A stretch of DNA of 64,000 bases from Sulfurimonas paralvinellae (GTDB lineage: Bacteria; Campylobacterota; Campylobacteria; Campylobacterales; Sulfurimonadaceae): assembly GCF_014905135.1 (NCBI RefSeq), contig NZ_CP041406.1, forward strand, positions 186,001-250,000, in the 5' to 3' direction. The notes under the pieces were generated by a model. It had not been told where the DNA came from, searched no databases, and worked only from the letters and a program-made list of their open reading frames with translations. The translations under genes and the position numbers were made by a program. The stretch's first letter is position 1, and each line of letters opens with the position of its first letter. Below, in pieces: positions 1-7,531 of the stretch.

Positions 1-946
1 TTTGTGTATTGAGATAATGAAGCACCTGTGCTATCTCATCTGTAAGCCCCGCATTTTTAAGTCCGTAAACGACAACATACAGACCGAGTGAAAACCAGAC
101 AACCTGCCACGGTGCTTCTTTGATGATTGTCTTTGCGTGAACACTTTTTGTGTACGATGCTATGAGCAAAAAGAGTATGCCGCCGCCAAGTGCAAAGACA
201 GAAACAGGGACATGGTAGATATCTCCGATGAAATAGCCTGCGAGTAAAACAGCCAGAAAAAGCCAAGAAAAGTTAAAAAGTCCGCGGTGCTTGATAACAT
301 CTTCCGGATTGTGAAGCAGTGAGATATCCACCTCTTTTGGAATGTCTTTGTGTAGAAGAGCAAAAAGAACAACCATAGATGCAGCAACACTGACAAGGTA
401 TGGCACGATCATATTGGCGATGAACTCGGTAAAACCTATGCCAAAATAGTCAGCTGTTACAATGTTGGTAAGATTTGAAAAGACAAACGGAAGCGATGCG
501 CTGTCACTGATGAAACCACCTGCTAGCAAAAAGGCAAGAATAGTTTTTGTATTGAGTCTTAAAACTTTCATTTTTGCAAGAAGAATCGGCGTGAGAATGA
601 GTGCCGCGCCGTCATTGGCAAAAAGAGCCGAGACGACAGCACCGAGGATGATGGAGTAGAAGAACATCTTTCGTCCGCTGCCGTTTGAAAATTTTGCCAT
701 CTTAAGTGCTGCCCATTCAAAAAAACCGATCTCATCAAGCACCATAGAGAGGATAATGATACCGATAAAGGCAAGTGTTGCATCCCAAATGATATCAAAA
801 ACAATGACAACATCATGAAAATTCACGACTCCCAAAAGTAAAGCAGTGATGGCGCCAATAACGGCAGTTGTCCCTATCTGCAAGCCGCGCGGCTGCCATA
901 TGACGAAGATGAGTGTGATTAAAAAGATAAGCGATGCTGTGAGCAT
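1..946 (-). CDS. arsB: Arsenite efflux pump ArsB, C-terminus cut by window edge
   Basis: Inner-membrane arsenite/antimonite extrusion protein. About 315 N-terminal residues are present, against roughly 430 for the family, and the frame runs open off the left edge. The product begins MLTASLIFLITLIFVIWQPR and is hydrophobic throughout. It matches remembered ArsB sequences closely, including FFEWAALKMAK, ALFANDGAALILTPI, FISDSASLP and SNLTNIVTADYFG. The ATG at 946 is the first residue that aligns with the family start. The upstream promoter overlaps a perfect palindrome, which suggests control by an ArsR-type repressor, but no arsR gene lies in the window. Confidence 0.93.
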   Translation of the reverse strand, partial: MLTASLIFLITLIFVIWQPRGLQIGTTAVIGAITALLLGVVNFHDVVIVFDIIWDATLAFIGIIILSMVLDEIGFFEWAALKMAKFSNGSGRKMFFYSIILGAVVSALFANDGAALILTPILLAKMKVLRLNTKTILAFLLAGGFISDSASLPFVFSNLTNIVTADYFGIGFTEFIANMIVPYLVSVAASMVVLFALLHKDIPKEVDISLLHNPEDVIKHRGLFNFSWLFLAVLLAGYFIGDIYHVPVSVFALGGGILFLLIASYTKSVHAKTIIKEAPWQVVWFSLGLYVVVYGLKNAGLTDEIAQVLHYLNTQ

Positions 947-974
947 TATAATGAAGTCCTGTTGTTTTTTTGAA

Positions 975-1020
975 AGTATAACGAAATAAATATAATATAT
1001 CAAGATATATTGATATATTA
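975..1020 (-). promoter_or_regulatory. arsB promoter overlapped by a perfect 28-bp palindrome (putative ArsR operator)
   Basis: Leftward reading gives TTGATA (1003-998), a 17-base spacer and TATACT (980-975), a near-consensus sigma-70 promoter for arsB. The -35 box lies inside an inverted repeat with 11-base arms, TAATATATCAA (993-1003) and TTGATATATTA (1010-1020), separated by GATATA. A palindrome over the -35 box of a metalloid pump gene is typical of ArsR/SmtB-family repression. The repressor is inferred, not seen. Confidence 0.7.
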
Positions 1021-1043
1021 ACAATTTGCAAATGCTTTTGAGC

Positions 1044-1049
1044 TATAAT
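1044..1049 (+). promoter_or_regulatory. -10 box of the lipoprotein gene
   Basis: TATAAT lies 27 bases before the ATG at 1077, with an AAGGAG ribosome binding site at 1066-1071. No good -35 hexamer is visible. The arsB palindrome ends 23 bases upstream, so both divergent genes could be affected by a protein bound there. Confidence 0.6.
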
Positions 1050-1076
1050 TGATGCATTTAATGAAAAGGAGCGATT

Positions 1077-1514
1077 ATGAAAAAGTTTTTAACAGCATCC
1101 TCTATAATAGCCATGCTGATTTTAAGCGGATGTGCAACCAATAGCGGACCTGAATATGACGGCAGTTCTTACAGAGAAATAAAAACATATGAGATTGGAA
1201 CAGTGCGTAACGTACGTCCGGTAGTGGTGAGTGACAGCGGTACGGGTACTTTTCTAGGTGCTATTGTCGGTACTGTAATTGGATCGACGATGGGTGGAGG
1301 CAGAGGAACTGCTTTGACAACTCTTGCAGGCGGTCTTGTAGGAGCTTATGCCGGAAATCAAGCAGGAAAAGCCAATGCTTCCGAGTTATCAGTCATGCTC
1401 GATGATGGCCGTGATATTGTTGTAGTTGTTAAGGGAAGCGGCTATAGTATTGGTGACAGAGTCAAAATTATCAAAGACGGAAAGAAGGTTGACCAAGTCT
1501 ATAAAATAGACTAG
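1077..1514 (+). CDS. Glycine-zipper outer-membrane lipoprotein (SlyB/17-kDa antigen-like)
   Basis: A 145-residue protein with a lipoprotein signal peptide and lipobox LSGC, giving a predicted lipidated Cys at residue 19. A glycine-rich zipper follows at about residues 57-100 (repeated GxxxG in GTFLGAIVGTVIGSTMGGG and AGGLVGAYAGNQAGK), then a small beta-rich C-terminal domain. This is the plan of the SlyB/Pcp 17-kDa surface antigen family, thought to stabilise the outer membrane; the exact role is unknown. The gene is divergent from arsB and its stop codon overlaps the nnrS stop tail to tail by four bases. Confidence 0.85.
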   Translation: MKKFLTASSIIAMLILSGCATNSGPEYDGSSYREIKTYEIGTVRNVRPVVVSDSGTGTFLGAIVGTVIGSTMGGGRGTALTTLAGGLVGAYAGNQAGKANASELSVMLDDGRDIVVVVKGSGYSIGDRVKIIKDGKKVDQVYKID

Positions 1515-2689
1515 GTGCTCTTGCCGAAGATGAGTATTTTTCCATAACGACCTGCCCAGATAATGAAGAGCAGAAGCCAGGCAGTAAAGGAGATGTCAAA
1601 CAAAAAGTTTGCACCCCATCCAAAAGCGATATTGAGACTAAAGAGTGTGCGCAGCAGTACAACGAGCTGGATAAAAAGAAAGATAGCTGTGGCAAATCTG
1701 TCTGCGTGAGGCGGCATTCCTGCGTGGCCGAGGGTAACGCGTGTTCCAAAGCCGATGAGTACCGTTGTTAAAAACCCGATGGCAAGCAGGTGGATGTTTA
1801 AAAAGTAAAAAGAGGTGTTAAAGACAAGCTCTGCTGTGAGTGATACTGCCGAGAGTGCAAAGGCTGCAGGCAGCCAGAAGAGTGAGAGATGCAGCACCCA
1901 AAGGATGGAGGGTGAATGAAACGGATGCAAATCCCAACGCAAGAACTCTTTGAGCATATATGATGCGAGTATGATGTCAACAACTATCTCTCCAACTGCA
2001 AAGCCGGCCGATGCAAAGATACTTTTGAAAATAAACAACACAAAGGTGATCTTAATGAAATTTGGATTTTTCTCTGCCCATGAGTGTGAGAAAAATGGAA
2101 TCATACGCTGACCGACACTAAATGCCAGAAAGATAAGATAGAGATAAAAGGTGATGTTTACAGCAGTCGGAATGATTGCAGGGAGTTGAAAAGCGACGGC
2201 GATGAGAAACAAGAGATGTCCGCCTATTCCAAAGTACTGCGCTGTTAAAATCCAAAATGAGTCTGTCTTGTCTGGTGCGCGACCTGCAAGAAAAATAGTT
2301 TGCAGTTTCTTGACGATAAATATCTGCGCGACAAATATTATAAGCATAGCGGCAATGAGCAGATAGAGATTAAAAACTGCACCGATGAGAAAAAGGAGTG
2401 AGCCAATGGCATTGGCATAGAATATTTTTGTATAGTAAGCTTTGTCTATGACCTCTGTTTGGTTAAAGCGCGGGAAAGTTGTAAATAAAAACCCTGTAAA
2501 AACATTTGTAAAGAGTAAAAAGATAAGCGTGTAGACATGAAAAAATGTATTATCAACGGTTAAAGAGAGCACTCCCTTGTAGGCAAGTGCAAAGAGAAGC
2601 ATTATGATGATTGCATTGGCAACTCCGAGGATGAAAAAAGGCTGGTGTGGTTGTGATAAAAAGTAGTTTTGTTTTGTTTGTTTGTTCAT
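1511..2689 (-). CDS. nnrS: NnrS family membrane protein
   Basis: A 392-residue polytopic protein with about 12 membrane segments. Family-like features include the start (QPHQPFFILGVANA), FTGFLFTTFPRF, GQRMIPFF and LGHAGMPP. NnrS proteins are haem- and copper-containing inner-membrane proteins linked to nitric oxide stress, often found with denitrification genes. The gene is the last of a leftward run, 7 bases after the radical SAM gene, and ends tail to tail on the lipoprotein gene. Family assignment is firm; the physiological role here is inferred. Confidence 0.88.
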   Translation of the reverse strand: MNKQTKQNYFLSQPHQPFFILGVANAIIIMLLFALAYKGVLSLTVDNTFFHVYTLIFLLFTNVFTGFLFTTFPRFNQTEVIDKAYYTKIFYANAIGSLLFLIGAVFNLYLLIAAMLIIFVAQIFIVKKLQTIFLAGRAPDKTDSFWILTAQYFGIGGHLLFLIAVAFQLPAIIPTAVNITFYLYLIFLAFSVGQRMIPFFSHSWAEKNPNFIKITFVLFIFKSIFASAGFAVGEIVVDIILASYMLKEFLRWDLHPFHSPSILWVLHLSLFWLPAAFALSAVSLTAELVFNTSFYFLNIHLLAIGFLTTVLIGFGTRVTLGHAGMPPHADRFATAIFLFIQLVVLLRTLFSLNIAFGWGANFLFDISFTAWLLLFIIWAGRYGKILIFGKST

Positions 2690-2696
2690 AATATTC

Positions 2697-3944
2697 CTAG
2701 ATTAAATAGTCTTGTCCGATTTTTTTAGCGTAAGCCTCTAGCATGGCATGCTCAAAATCATTGTTCGTTGCATACTGGTAGCCAAAGGTTTTACTCCAGA
2801 GTTCATGCGATTCCATACAGAGATAGAAAAAGACCTTGGAGTGCCATGGTTTGAAGCTCTCATAGGCATGCTTGAACATCTCTATCTTTGTCGTCTCCGG
2901 ATAGGATGTCTTGCCGCTTGCATCTTCATGCGGAATCTGTGTTATTTTAGAGTGAAATTCACGCTCACGCAGCTGTTTTATAACAGGTTTGATGAACGTC
3001 AATGTTCCAAAGCTAACGAGAGCCACCTCTGACGGGTCGAATTGTAGTATAAGTTTTTCATATACCGCTTGATATTCGTCAAGATAACCGACATACTCGA
3101 CTATAGGGTGAAAATGAAAACCGATTTTTATACCTTTGTCTGCAACGCGTCTTGCTGCACGCAGACGTTTGTCGAGTGAGGCTGTTAGGTGCTCTTCATT
3201 TTCTATGATAGTCGGGGTATTGAGACTCCAGGTGCAGAGTATGTTCTTTGGAACGTCGTTTTCAAGCAGGTAGCTGATATTGTCTGACTTGGTTTTAAAC
3301 TCCAAAATGACATTTGGATATTTTCTTGCAAAGGCAAAAAGTGCATCGAGAACTCCTTCACGGTTGCCAAACATCAGCGAATCAGATGCTTGCCCTGTTC
3401 CAATGTGATAGGTCTTGTTCGGGTCGAGTTCTAAATTGAGCAGTTTGTCTTTAAAGCTGCTGTCAAAGGTTATGGTGTTTTGATTGTAAAAGCTTTGAAT
3501 AGAACAGTATGAACAGTCAAATCCGCATGATTCGACCGCGTCAAGTGTCAAAAGATTACAGCAGCGTGTCTTTTCGCTCGCCACAGGGCACAGACCTAGT
3601 CCAAAACCCTCTTTTGCTTCTGTCTTAAAAGTGTACTTCTGCTCTTGTGGAATGTTTTTGAGTTCAAAATTTTCGTAAGAGTTTGGTGCATTGCGAATAG
3701 CTTCGTACTTCTCTCTGAGTTTTTTAAATGCAACTTTGCGTGAGGGGTGTTCAGGAAAGATCTCACTGATGCCTGCTTCATTCCACATCTCTAAATCACG
3801 GGCGATGTTGATTATTTGAATGAGTTCTTGGTGGGAAAATTTATACTTGAATGCCGCCTCACGGATGAACGATTGTTCATTTTGAGGCAGTTTGGAGAAA
3901 AATGTCTTAGTAATTGTATTGGTAAACTTTTCATTATAATTCAT
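2697..3944 (-). CDS. Radical SAM protein, spore photoproduct lyase (SplB) family
   Basis: A 415-residue protein with a CxxxCxxC [4Fe-4S] motif at C140, C144 and C147 (CGFDCSYC). The layout resembles the SPL family, which in spore formers reverses a thymine dimer by radical chemistry. Two features argue against that exact reaction. The tyrosine that follows the third cluster cysteine in classical SPL is Ser here, and where I place the classical hydrogen-donor cysteine the sequence reads GQASDSL. This is comparison from memory. The organism is not expected to make spores. The gene lies 23 bases after the exported small heat-shock protein gene and 7 before nnrS, suggesting one operon. Confidence 0.8.
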   Translation of the reverse strand: MNYNEKFTNTITKTFFSKLPQNEQSFIREAAFKYKFSHQELIQIINIARDLEMWNEAGISEIFPEHPSRKVAFKKLREKYEAIRNAPNSYENFELKNIPQEQKYTFKTEAKEGFGLGLCPVASEKTRCCNLLTLDAVESCGFDCSYCSIQSFYNQNTITFDSSFKDKLLNLELDPNKTYHIGTGQASDSLMFGNREGVLDALFAFARKYPNVILEFKTKSDNISYLLENDVPKNILCTWSLNTPTIIENEEHLTASLDKRLRAARRVADKGIKIGFHFHPIVEYVGYLDEYQAVYEKLILQFDPSEVALVSFGTLTFIKPVIKQLREREFHSKITQIPHEDASGKTSYPETTKIEMFKHAYESFKPWHSKVFFYLCMESHELWSKTFGYQYATNNDFEHAMLEAYAKKIGQDYLI

Positions 3945-3967
3945 AAGCGAATTTTAGCAAAAAGTTC

Positions 3968-4462
3968 TTATTTTATAGGAATAACTTTCACTTTTGGTTT
4001 TTTGATCTCTGTTTTTGGAATGGTTATGCTTAGGATTCCATTTTCAAATTTTGTACTCAGCTTACTTTCGTCGATATTGTCAGGTAGTTGAATCTGCTTT
4101 TGAAAGCTTCCGTAAAAGATCTCTTTTTTTACATAATCTTTTGATTTTGCCTCTTTGGACTCTCTCTTTTCACCTTGGAGTGTCAAGATTTTGTCATTAT
4201 CAATAGAGAGCTTGATGTTCTCTTTGTTAACGCCGGCAAGGTCAAACTTGATAGTAATCTGTTTAGCAGAATCCACTATGTCCATTCTCGGATAACCGAT
4301 ATTGTTCAACTTGGCACTTGTTAGATGAGATTCTATAAGTGAATTGAAGTATTTGTTCATTTGTGCAAAGTCAGCATCATAGGGATCTGTGACATTGTTT
4401 GCTGCATTGGCTGCACTCCCGAGTAAAGCTGCTGTAAAAAGTGATAGTAAGATTTTTTTCAT
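3968..4462 (-). CDS. Exported small heat-shock protein (Hsp20/alpha-crystallin)
   Basis: A 164-residue Hsp20-family chaperone with a clear Sec signal peptide: MKK, a hydrophobic core and a cleavage site after ANA at residue 20. The alpha-crystallin domain covers about residues 59-155, with family features IKFDLAGVNKENI and FENGILSITIPK, followed by a C-terminal IxI-type tail (VIPIK). Small heat-shock proteins are normally cytoplasmic, so a periplasmic holdase is unusual. The gene is third of three hsp20 genes in tandem (27-base gap) and precedes the radical SAM gene. Confidence 0.88.
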   Translation of the reverse strand: MKKILLSLFTAALLGSAANAANNVTDPYDADFAQMNKYFNSLIESHLTSAKLNNIGYPRMDIVDSAKQITIKFDLAGVNKENIKLSIDNDKILTLQGEKRESKEAKSKDYVKKEIFYGSFQKQIQLPDNIDESKLSTKFENGILSITIPKTEIKKPKVKVIPIK

Positions 4463-4489
4463 AAAAGTGCTCCTTCTTTATCAGCACCT

Positions 4490-4915
4490 TTATTTGATGC
4501 TGATATTTTTAGTTTTTTTGGACTCTACTTTTTCTAATGTAAGGTAAAGTCTGCCATCTTCGAATTTCGCTTCTATCTTGTCTCTATCAATATTGTCAGA
4601 GAGGACAAAGCTGCGTGAGATGACTCCAAAGTTCGATTCGCGGAGGTAATAATCATCCTCTTTAACTTCATTTTTATATCTGCGCACTGCTGTGACAGTC
4701 AAGTAGTCATCTTCAACTTTCAATTCTATATCTTCTTTTTTAACACCAGGTAAATCAACTTCGATAGTGAATTTGTCATTATCGTGTTTTGCCAGGTTTG
4801 CCAGAGGCAAGTGTGAAGCTACATTGTTAAAAGTCTCTTTAACGACCTCCAAGCCTTTTTCAACTTTTTCTTCTGCTTTTTGTGCTACATCTTTTGTTGT
4901 TTTTACAATATCCAT
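4490..4915 (-). CDS. Small heat-shock protein (Hsp20), cytoplasmic
   Basis: A 141-residue ATP-independent holdase. The N-terminal region (MDIVKTTKDVAQKAEEKVEKG) is amphipathic and lysine/glutamate rich. The alpha-crystallin domain follows (FTIEVDLPGVKKEDIELKV, FEDGRLYLTLEK), and the protein ends with an IxI motif (ISIK) used in oligomer assembly. The ATG at 4915 is chosen over an in-frame start at 4945 because AGGAGGT (4927-4921) sits five bases upstream and the longer form would run into the preceding gene. It is the middle gene of a tandem hsp20 trio. Confidence 0.9.
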   Translation of the reverse strand: MDIVKTTKDVAQKAEEKVEKGLEVVKETFNNVASHLPLANLAKHDNDKFTIEVDLPGVKKEDIELKVEDDYLTVTAVRRYKNEVKEDDYYLRESNFGVISRSFVLSDNIDRDKIEAKFEDGRLYLTLEKVESKKTKNISIK

Positions 4916-4931
4916 ACTACACCTCCTAAAA

Positions 4932-5345
4932 TTATTTGATCTCAATTTTTTTCGTAGAATCTTTAACTACTTTGAGTTTTGGAATGACAATTTCAAGTAC
5001 ACCGTCTTCGCTTTTTGCTTCGATGTTCTCTACATCTACCTTTTCAGGCAGTCTGAAGCTGCGTGAGAATGTTCCGTACGCACTCTCAACTCTATAGTAA
5101 TCTTCTTCTTTTACTTCCTCACGTGTTTCACGTTTTCCTTTAATGGTAAGGACATTTTTATCGACATTTATCTCAACGTCCTCTTTTTTTACACCAGGAA
5201 GATCAACGTCGATGTAGTAGGCATCGTCACCTTCACGTGTATTTACATCAGGGGTAAAGTCAAAGACCTCTTTTGGTTCTTCTTGTTCAAACTGTTTGAA
5301 AAATTCGTTAAATAGATCGTATCTTCTGTCTCTTGTTACTAGCAT
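4932..5345 (-). CDS. Small heat-shock protein (Hsp20), cytoplasmic
   Basis: A 137-residue classical Hsp20. A short N-terminal arm (LFNEFFKQFEQEE) leads into the alpha-crystallin domain (YYIDVDLPGVKKEDVEI, SEDGVLEIVIPK) and an IxI tail (IEIK). It is first of the three tandem hsp20 genes, so the promoter probably lies in the 61-base AT-rich gap at 5346-5406. I see no CIRCE repeat there. The likely role is binding unfolded proteins during heat, redox or acid stress. Confidence 0.92.
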   Translation of the reverse strand: MLVTRDRRYDLFNEFFKQFEQEEPKEVFDFTPDVNTREGDDAYYIDVDLPGVKKEDVEINVDKNVLTIKGKRETREEVKEEDYYRVESAYGTFSRSFRLPEKVDVENIEAKSEDGVLEIVIPKLKVVKDSTKKIEIK

Positions 5346-5406
5346 GATAGACTCCTTAAAAATATTTATTTAACGAAATAATAATAAATTTAAAAAAGGA
5401 GTTTTG

Positions 5407-6090
5407 CTACTTAAGTAGCATTTGGGAGGCTTTTTCCTGAAGTTTTTTAAAGTTTGTGATTTTTATGTTGCGTCTGCCGGTTTCGATGAGGTTGTCCGCT
5501 TTTAGCTGTTTAAGACTGCGTTCGATGACGTGACGTACTGTCCCGAGAAGTTTTGCGATCTCTGAGTTTGAGAGATTTTGCAGCAGATGATATTTAAAGG
5601 GTTTGTTTGGATTGAGATTGTCTAAAAGCAGGTTGACGAGTCTGTCCTTTGTATCATAAAGTGCAAGATCAGTTGCAAGTTCTTCCGTGTGACGCATCTG
5701 TGCTGCGAGATAAGGAAAGAACTTCTGGTTGAATGTTCTATCGTTTTCGAGCCAGAAACGGACACGCTCTATGGGAAGTTGAAGAACTTTAGCGTCTTCT
5801 AGCACTTCATAAGCGACATCGTGAGGTTTATGATCTAGCAGTGAGATGACATCGAACATATCCCCGCGTTTATAGATAAAGATGGTCTGCTCTTTTGAAT
5901 TTTCAAAATTGATCTGGTAGGTTTTTATGCGTCCATCGACAACGATGTAAAAATACTCAAGCAGATCATCAGGGAAAAAAGGCGATGCTCCTTTTTCAAA
6001 TTCCAGAGGTTTTGCATATTTGTAAAATTCATCTTCAAAGGTCTGTGTCGTGTTGTTTAAAAGTTCTAATTGTTTTGAGTTGTTTTGCAT
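5407..6090 (-). CDS. Crp/Fnr family transcription regulator without cysteines
   Basis: A 227-residue regulator. The cyclic-nucleotide-binding fold covers about residues 20-135 (YFYIVVDGRIKTYQ, YKRGDMFDVISLL), followed by a dimer helix and a C-terminal helix-turn-helix at about 172-200 (LSNSEIAKLLGTVRHVIERS). There is no cysteine in the protein, so it cannot hold an FNR-type [4Fe-4S] cluster. The recognition helix lacks the E-x-x-S-R pattern of FNR. The ligand is unknown. The gene lies upstream of the hsp20 run in the same direction and is divergent from a small membrane protein gene. Confidence 0.87.
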   Translation of the reverse strand: MQNNSKQLELLNNTTQTFEDEFYKYAKPLEFEKGASPFFPDDLLEYFYIVVDGRIKTYQINFENSKEQTIFIYKRGDMFDVISLLDHKPHDVAYEVLEDAKVLQLPIERVRFWLENDRTFNQKFFPYLAAQMRHTEELATDLALYDTKDRLVNLLLDNLNPNKPFKYHLLQNLSNSEIAKLLGTVRHVIERSLKQLKADNLIETGRRNIKITNFKKLQEKASQMLLK

Positions 6091-6092
6091 GC

Positions 6093-6098
6093 TATAAT
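6093..6098 (+). promoter_or_regulatory. -10 box for the small membrane protein gene
   Basis: TATAAT lies 28 bases before the ATG at 6127, with AAGGA at 6113-6117. The divergent crp/fnr gene starts at 6090, so its promoter must overlap this one. On the minus strand a TATGAT box (6107-6102) lies only 11 bases before that ATG, with no obvious ribosome binding site. Confidence 0.5.
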
Positions 6099-6126
6099 TG
6101 TATCATATAAATAAGGATACACTAAA

Positions 6127-6435
6127 ATGGAAGATGCAGAAAAACTCTTTTTAAATATGCTTTTACTTGTCAGTGCAAGTGCATATTGGTATGTAACAGG
6201 TCATTTTCTTCCTGCGGTGTTAGGTTATTTTGTTCTAGTGCTCTATTTTTACGATGAAACTTTTGCAATGCTGGATCTTGTTTTGAGCATATTGGCATTG
6301 CTGATGATTATCTATTTCTTTGTAGTTGATTATTACATTGATTCAAAGCCGGATGATTTTGCCCAGTATGGTTTCAGCGTTATCTATATGCTTGTCATCT
6401 TTTTTAAATCGCGTAGTATATTCAATGCTGATTGA
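6127..6435 (+). CDS. Small integral membrane protein of unknown function
   Basis: A 102-residue protein with about three hydrophobic segments (residues 9-40, 46-66 and 82-93) and few charged residues. I do not recognise a family. It starts 36 bases from the divergent Crp/Fnr-type regulator gene and its stop abuts the convergent selU stop with no space. The ATG has an AAGGA ribosome binding site and a TATAAT box, so it looks like a real gene. Confidence 0.65.
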   Translation: MEDAEKLFLNMLLLVSASAYWYVTGHFLPAVLGYFVLVLYFYDETFAMLDLVLSILALLMIIYFFVVDYYIDSKPDDFAQYGFSVIYMLVIFFKSRSIFNAD

Positions 6436-7530
6436 TTACTTTTCTTGAGTGTTTATAAATTCTGACACAGCTTCTTCATCCCCTTTAAAAATAATGGGAA
6501 TAGAAGTTGTTTTAATCTGGTAATCATACATAGGATCATAATACTCATTTAATAGTCGCATTATCCACTCTTGATAAAGAGATTTAGCCTGCTTGCTTTC
6601 ATGCTGGGTGTACGCCTTTTCAAACAACTCTTTTAGTTCTCTGTACCGTTGGTTTCCAAGTCGTTTTTTTATTCTGGAGAGTCCGGCATTGACATCTTCT
6701 GCCCATCTTTGTAAGGCTTCGTTGCCATAGACTTTTTCATAATCTTTAAGAGCAGATGTTACATACTCATCATAAGTTATTGCGGCACGTTTTTCAAGTG
6801 ATGTTTCAAGTAGAATCAACTCTCCCTGCATAAAATTATTATAGACAGATTGCGGTATGAAAGCTTTTCCTATATTATGACTTTCATGTTCTATGACAAG
6901 TTTGTTGAAGTTTTTATGATGAAATTGTATAAGCTTATATGCCAGATTGTTTTCAAAATCAATCTGTGAGGGTTGGGCATTTACATAACTGCCAAAAGAA
7001 GAGCCGCGATGGTTCGCAATGCTTTCAAGATCGATAGTATTTCGAAGTTTTTTTAAGAGAATGGTTTTCCCGGAACCTGTTCTCCCGCCTAAGATAAGCG
7101 TAGATGTTTTGGCACTTATCTCTTCACTCTGCTGCATTAAAAAATTACGAAAAGCTTTATAACCGCCTTTGAGTCTTGTGATTGTAATACCGGTTTCATT
7201 CAGCCATTCTTGTGAAATTCCCGAACGCTGACCTCCGCGAAAACAGTAGAGCTTTGCATCGGGATTTTTATGTAAATATTCTTTCCATTGTGCCACTCTC
7301 TTTTCTTTGCCCTCATTTTTTATGAGTGACTCGGCTAATTTAACGGCGGCGGCATTGCCTTCTTCTTTATACTTCGTTCCTACGAGTCTGCGATCTTCAT
7401 CATCGAGTATAGGCAGATTTGTCGCATTGATAAATTTCCCTTTGTTAAATTCAACAGGAGCGCGAACATCGAGCAGAGGTGTTTCATTAAGCACAATAGA
7501 TAAAAAATCATCACTTAAAGGCAGCTGCAA
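6436..7530 (-). CDS. selU: tRNA 2-selenouridine synthase (SelU/MnmH)
   Basis: A 364-residue enzyme that replaces sulfur with selenium in the wobble 2-thiouridine of tRNAs for Lys, Glu and Gln, using selenophosphate. The N-terminal rhodanese domain has its catalytic Cys96 in YCFRGGQRSG. A P-loop ATP/GTPase domain follows (GGRTGSGKT, 148-156). It starts one base after selD, so the two are co-transcribed; SelD supplies the selenium donor. Length and motif order fit the YbbB family. Confidence 0.93.
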   Translation of the reverse strand: MQLPLSDDFLSIVLNETPLLDVRAPVEFNKGKFINATNLPILDDEDRRLVGTKYKEEGNAAAVKLAESLIKNEGKEKRVAQWKEYLHKNPDAKLYCFRGGQRSGISQEWLNETGITITRLKGGYKAFRNFLMQQSEEISAKTSTLILGGRTGSGKTILLKKLRNTIDLESIANHRGSSFGSYVNAQPSQIDFENNLAYKLIQFHHKNFNKLVIEHESHNIGKAFIPQSVYNNFMQGELILLETSLEKRAAITYDEYVTSALKDYEKVYGNEALQRWAEDVNAGLSRIKKRLGNQRYRELKELFEKAYTQHESKQAKSLYQEWIMRLLNEYYDPMYDYQIKTTSIPIIFKGDEEAVSEFINTQEK

Positions 7531-7531
7531 A

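Noticed and set aside
5346-5406. Possible CIRCE/HrcA operator before the hsp20 genes
   Set aside because: No TTAGCACTC-N9-GAGTGCTAA-like repeat is present; the gap is only A/T-rich.
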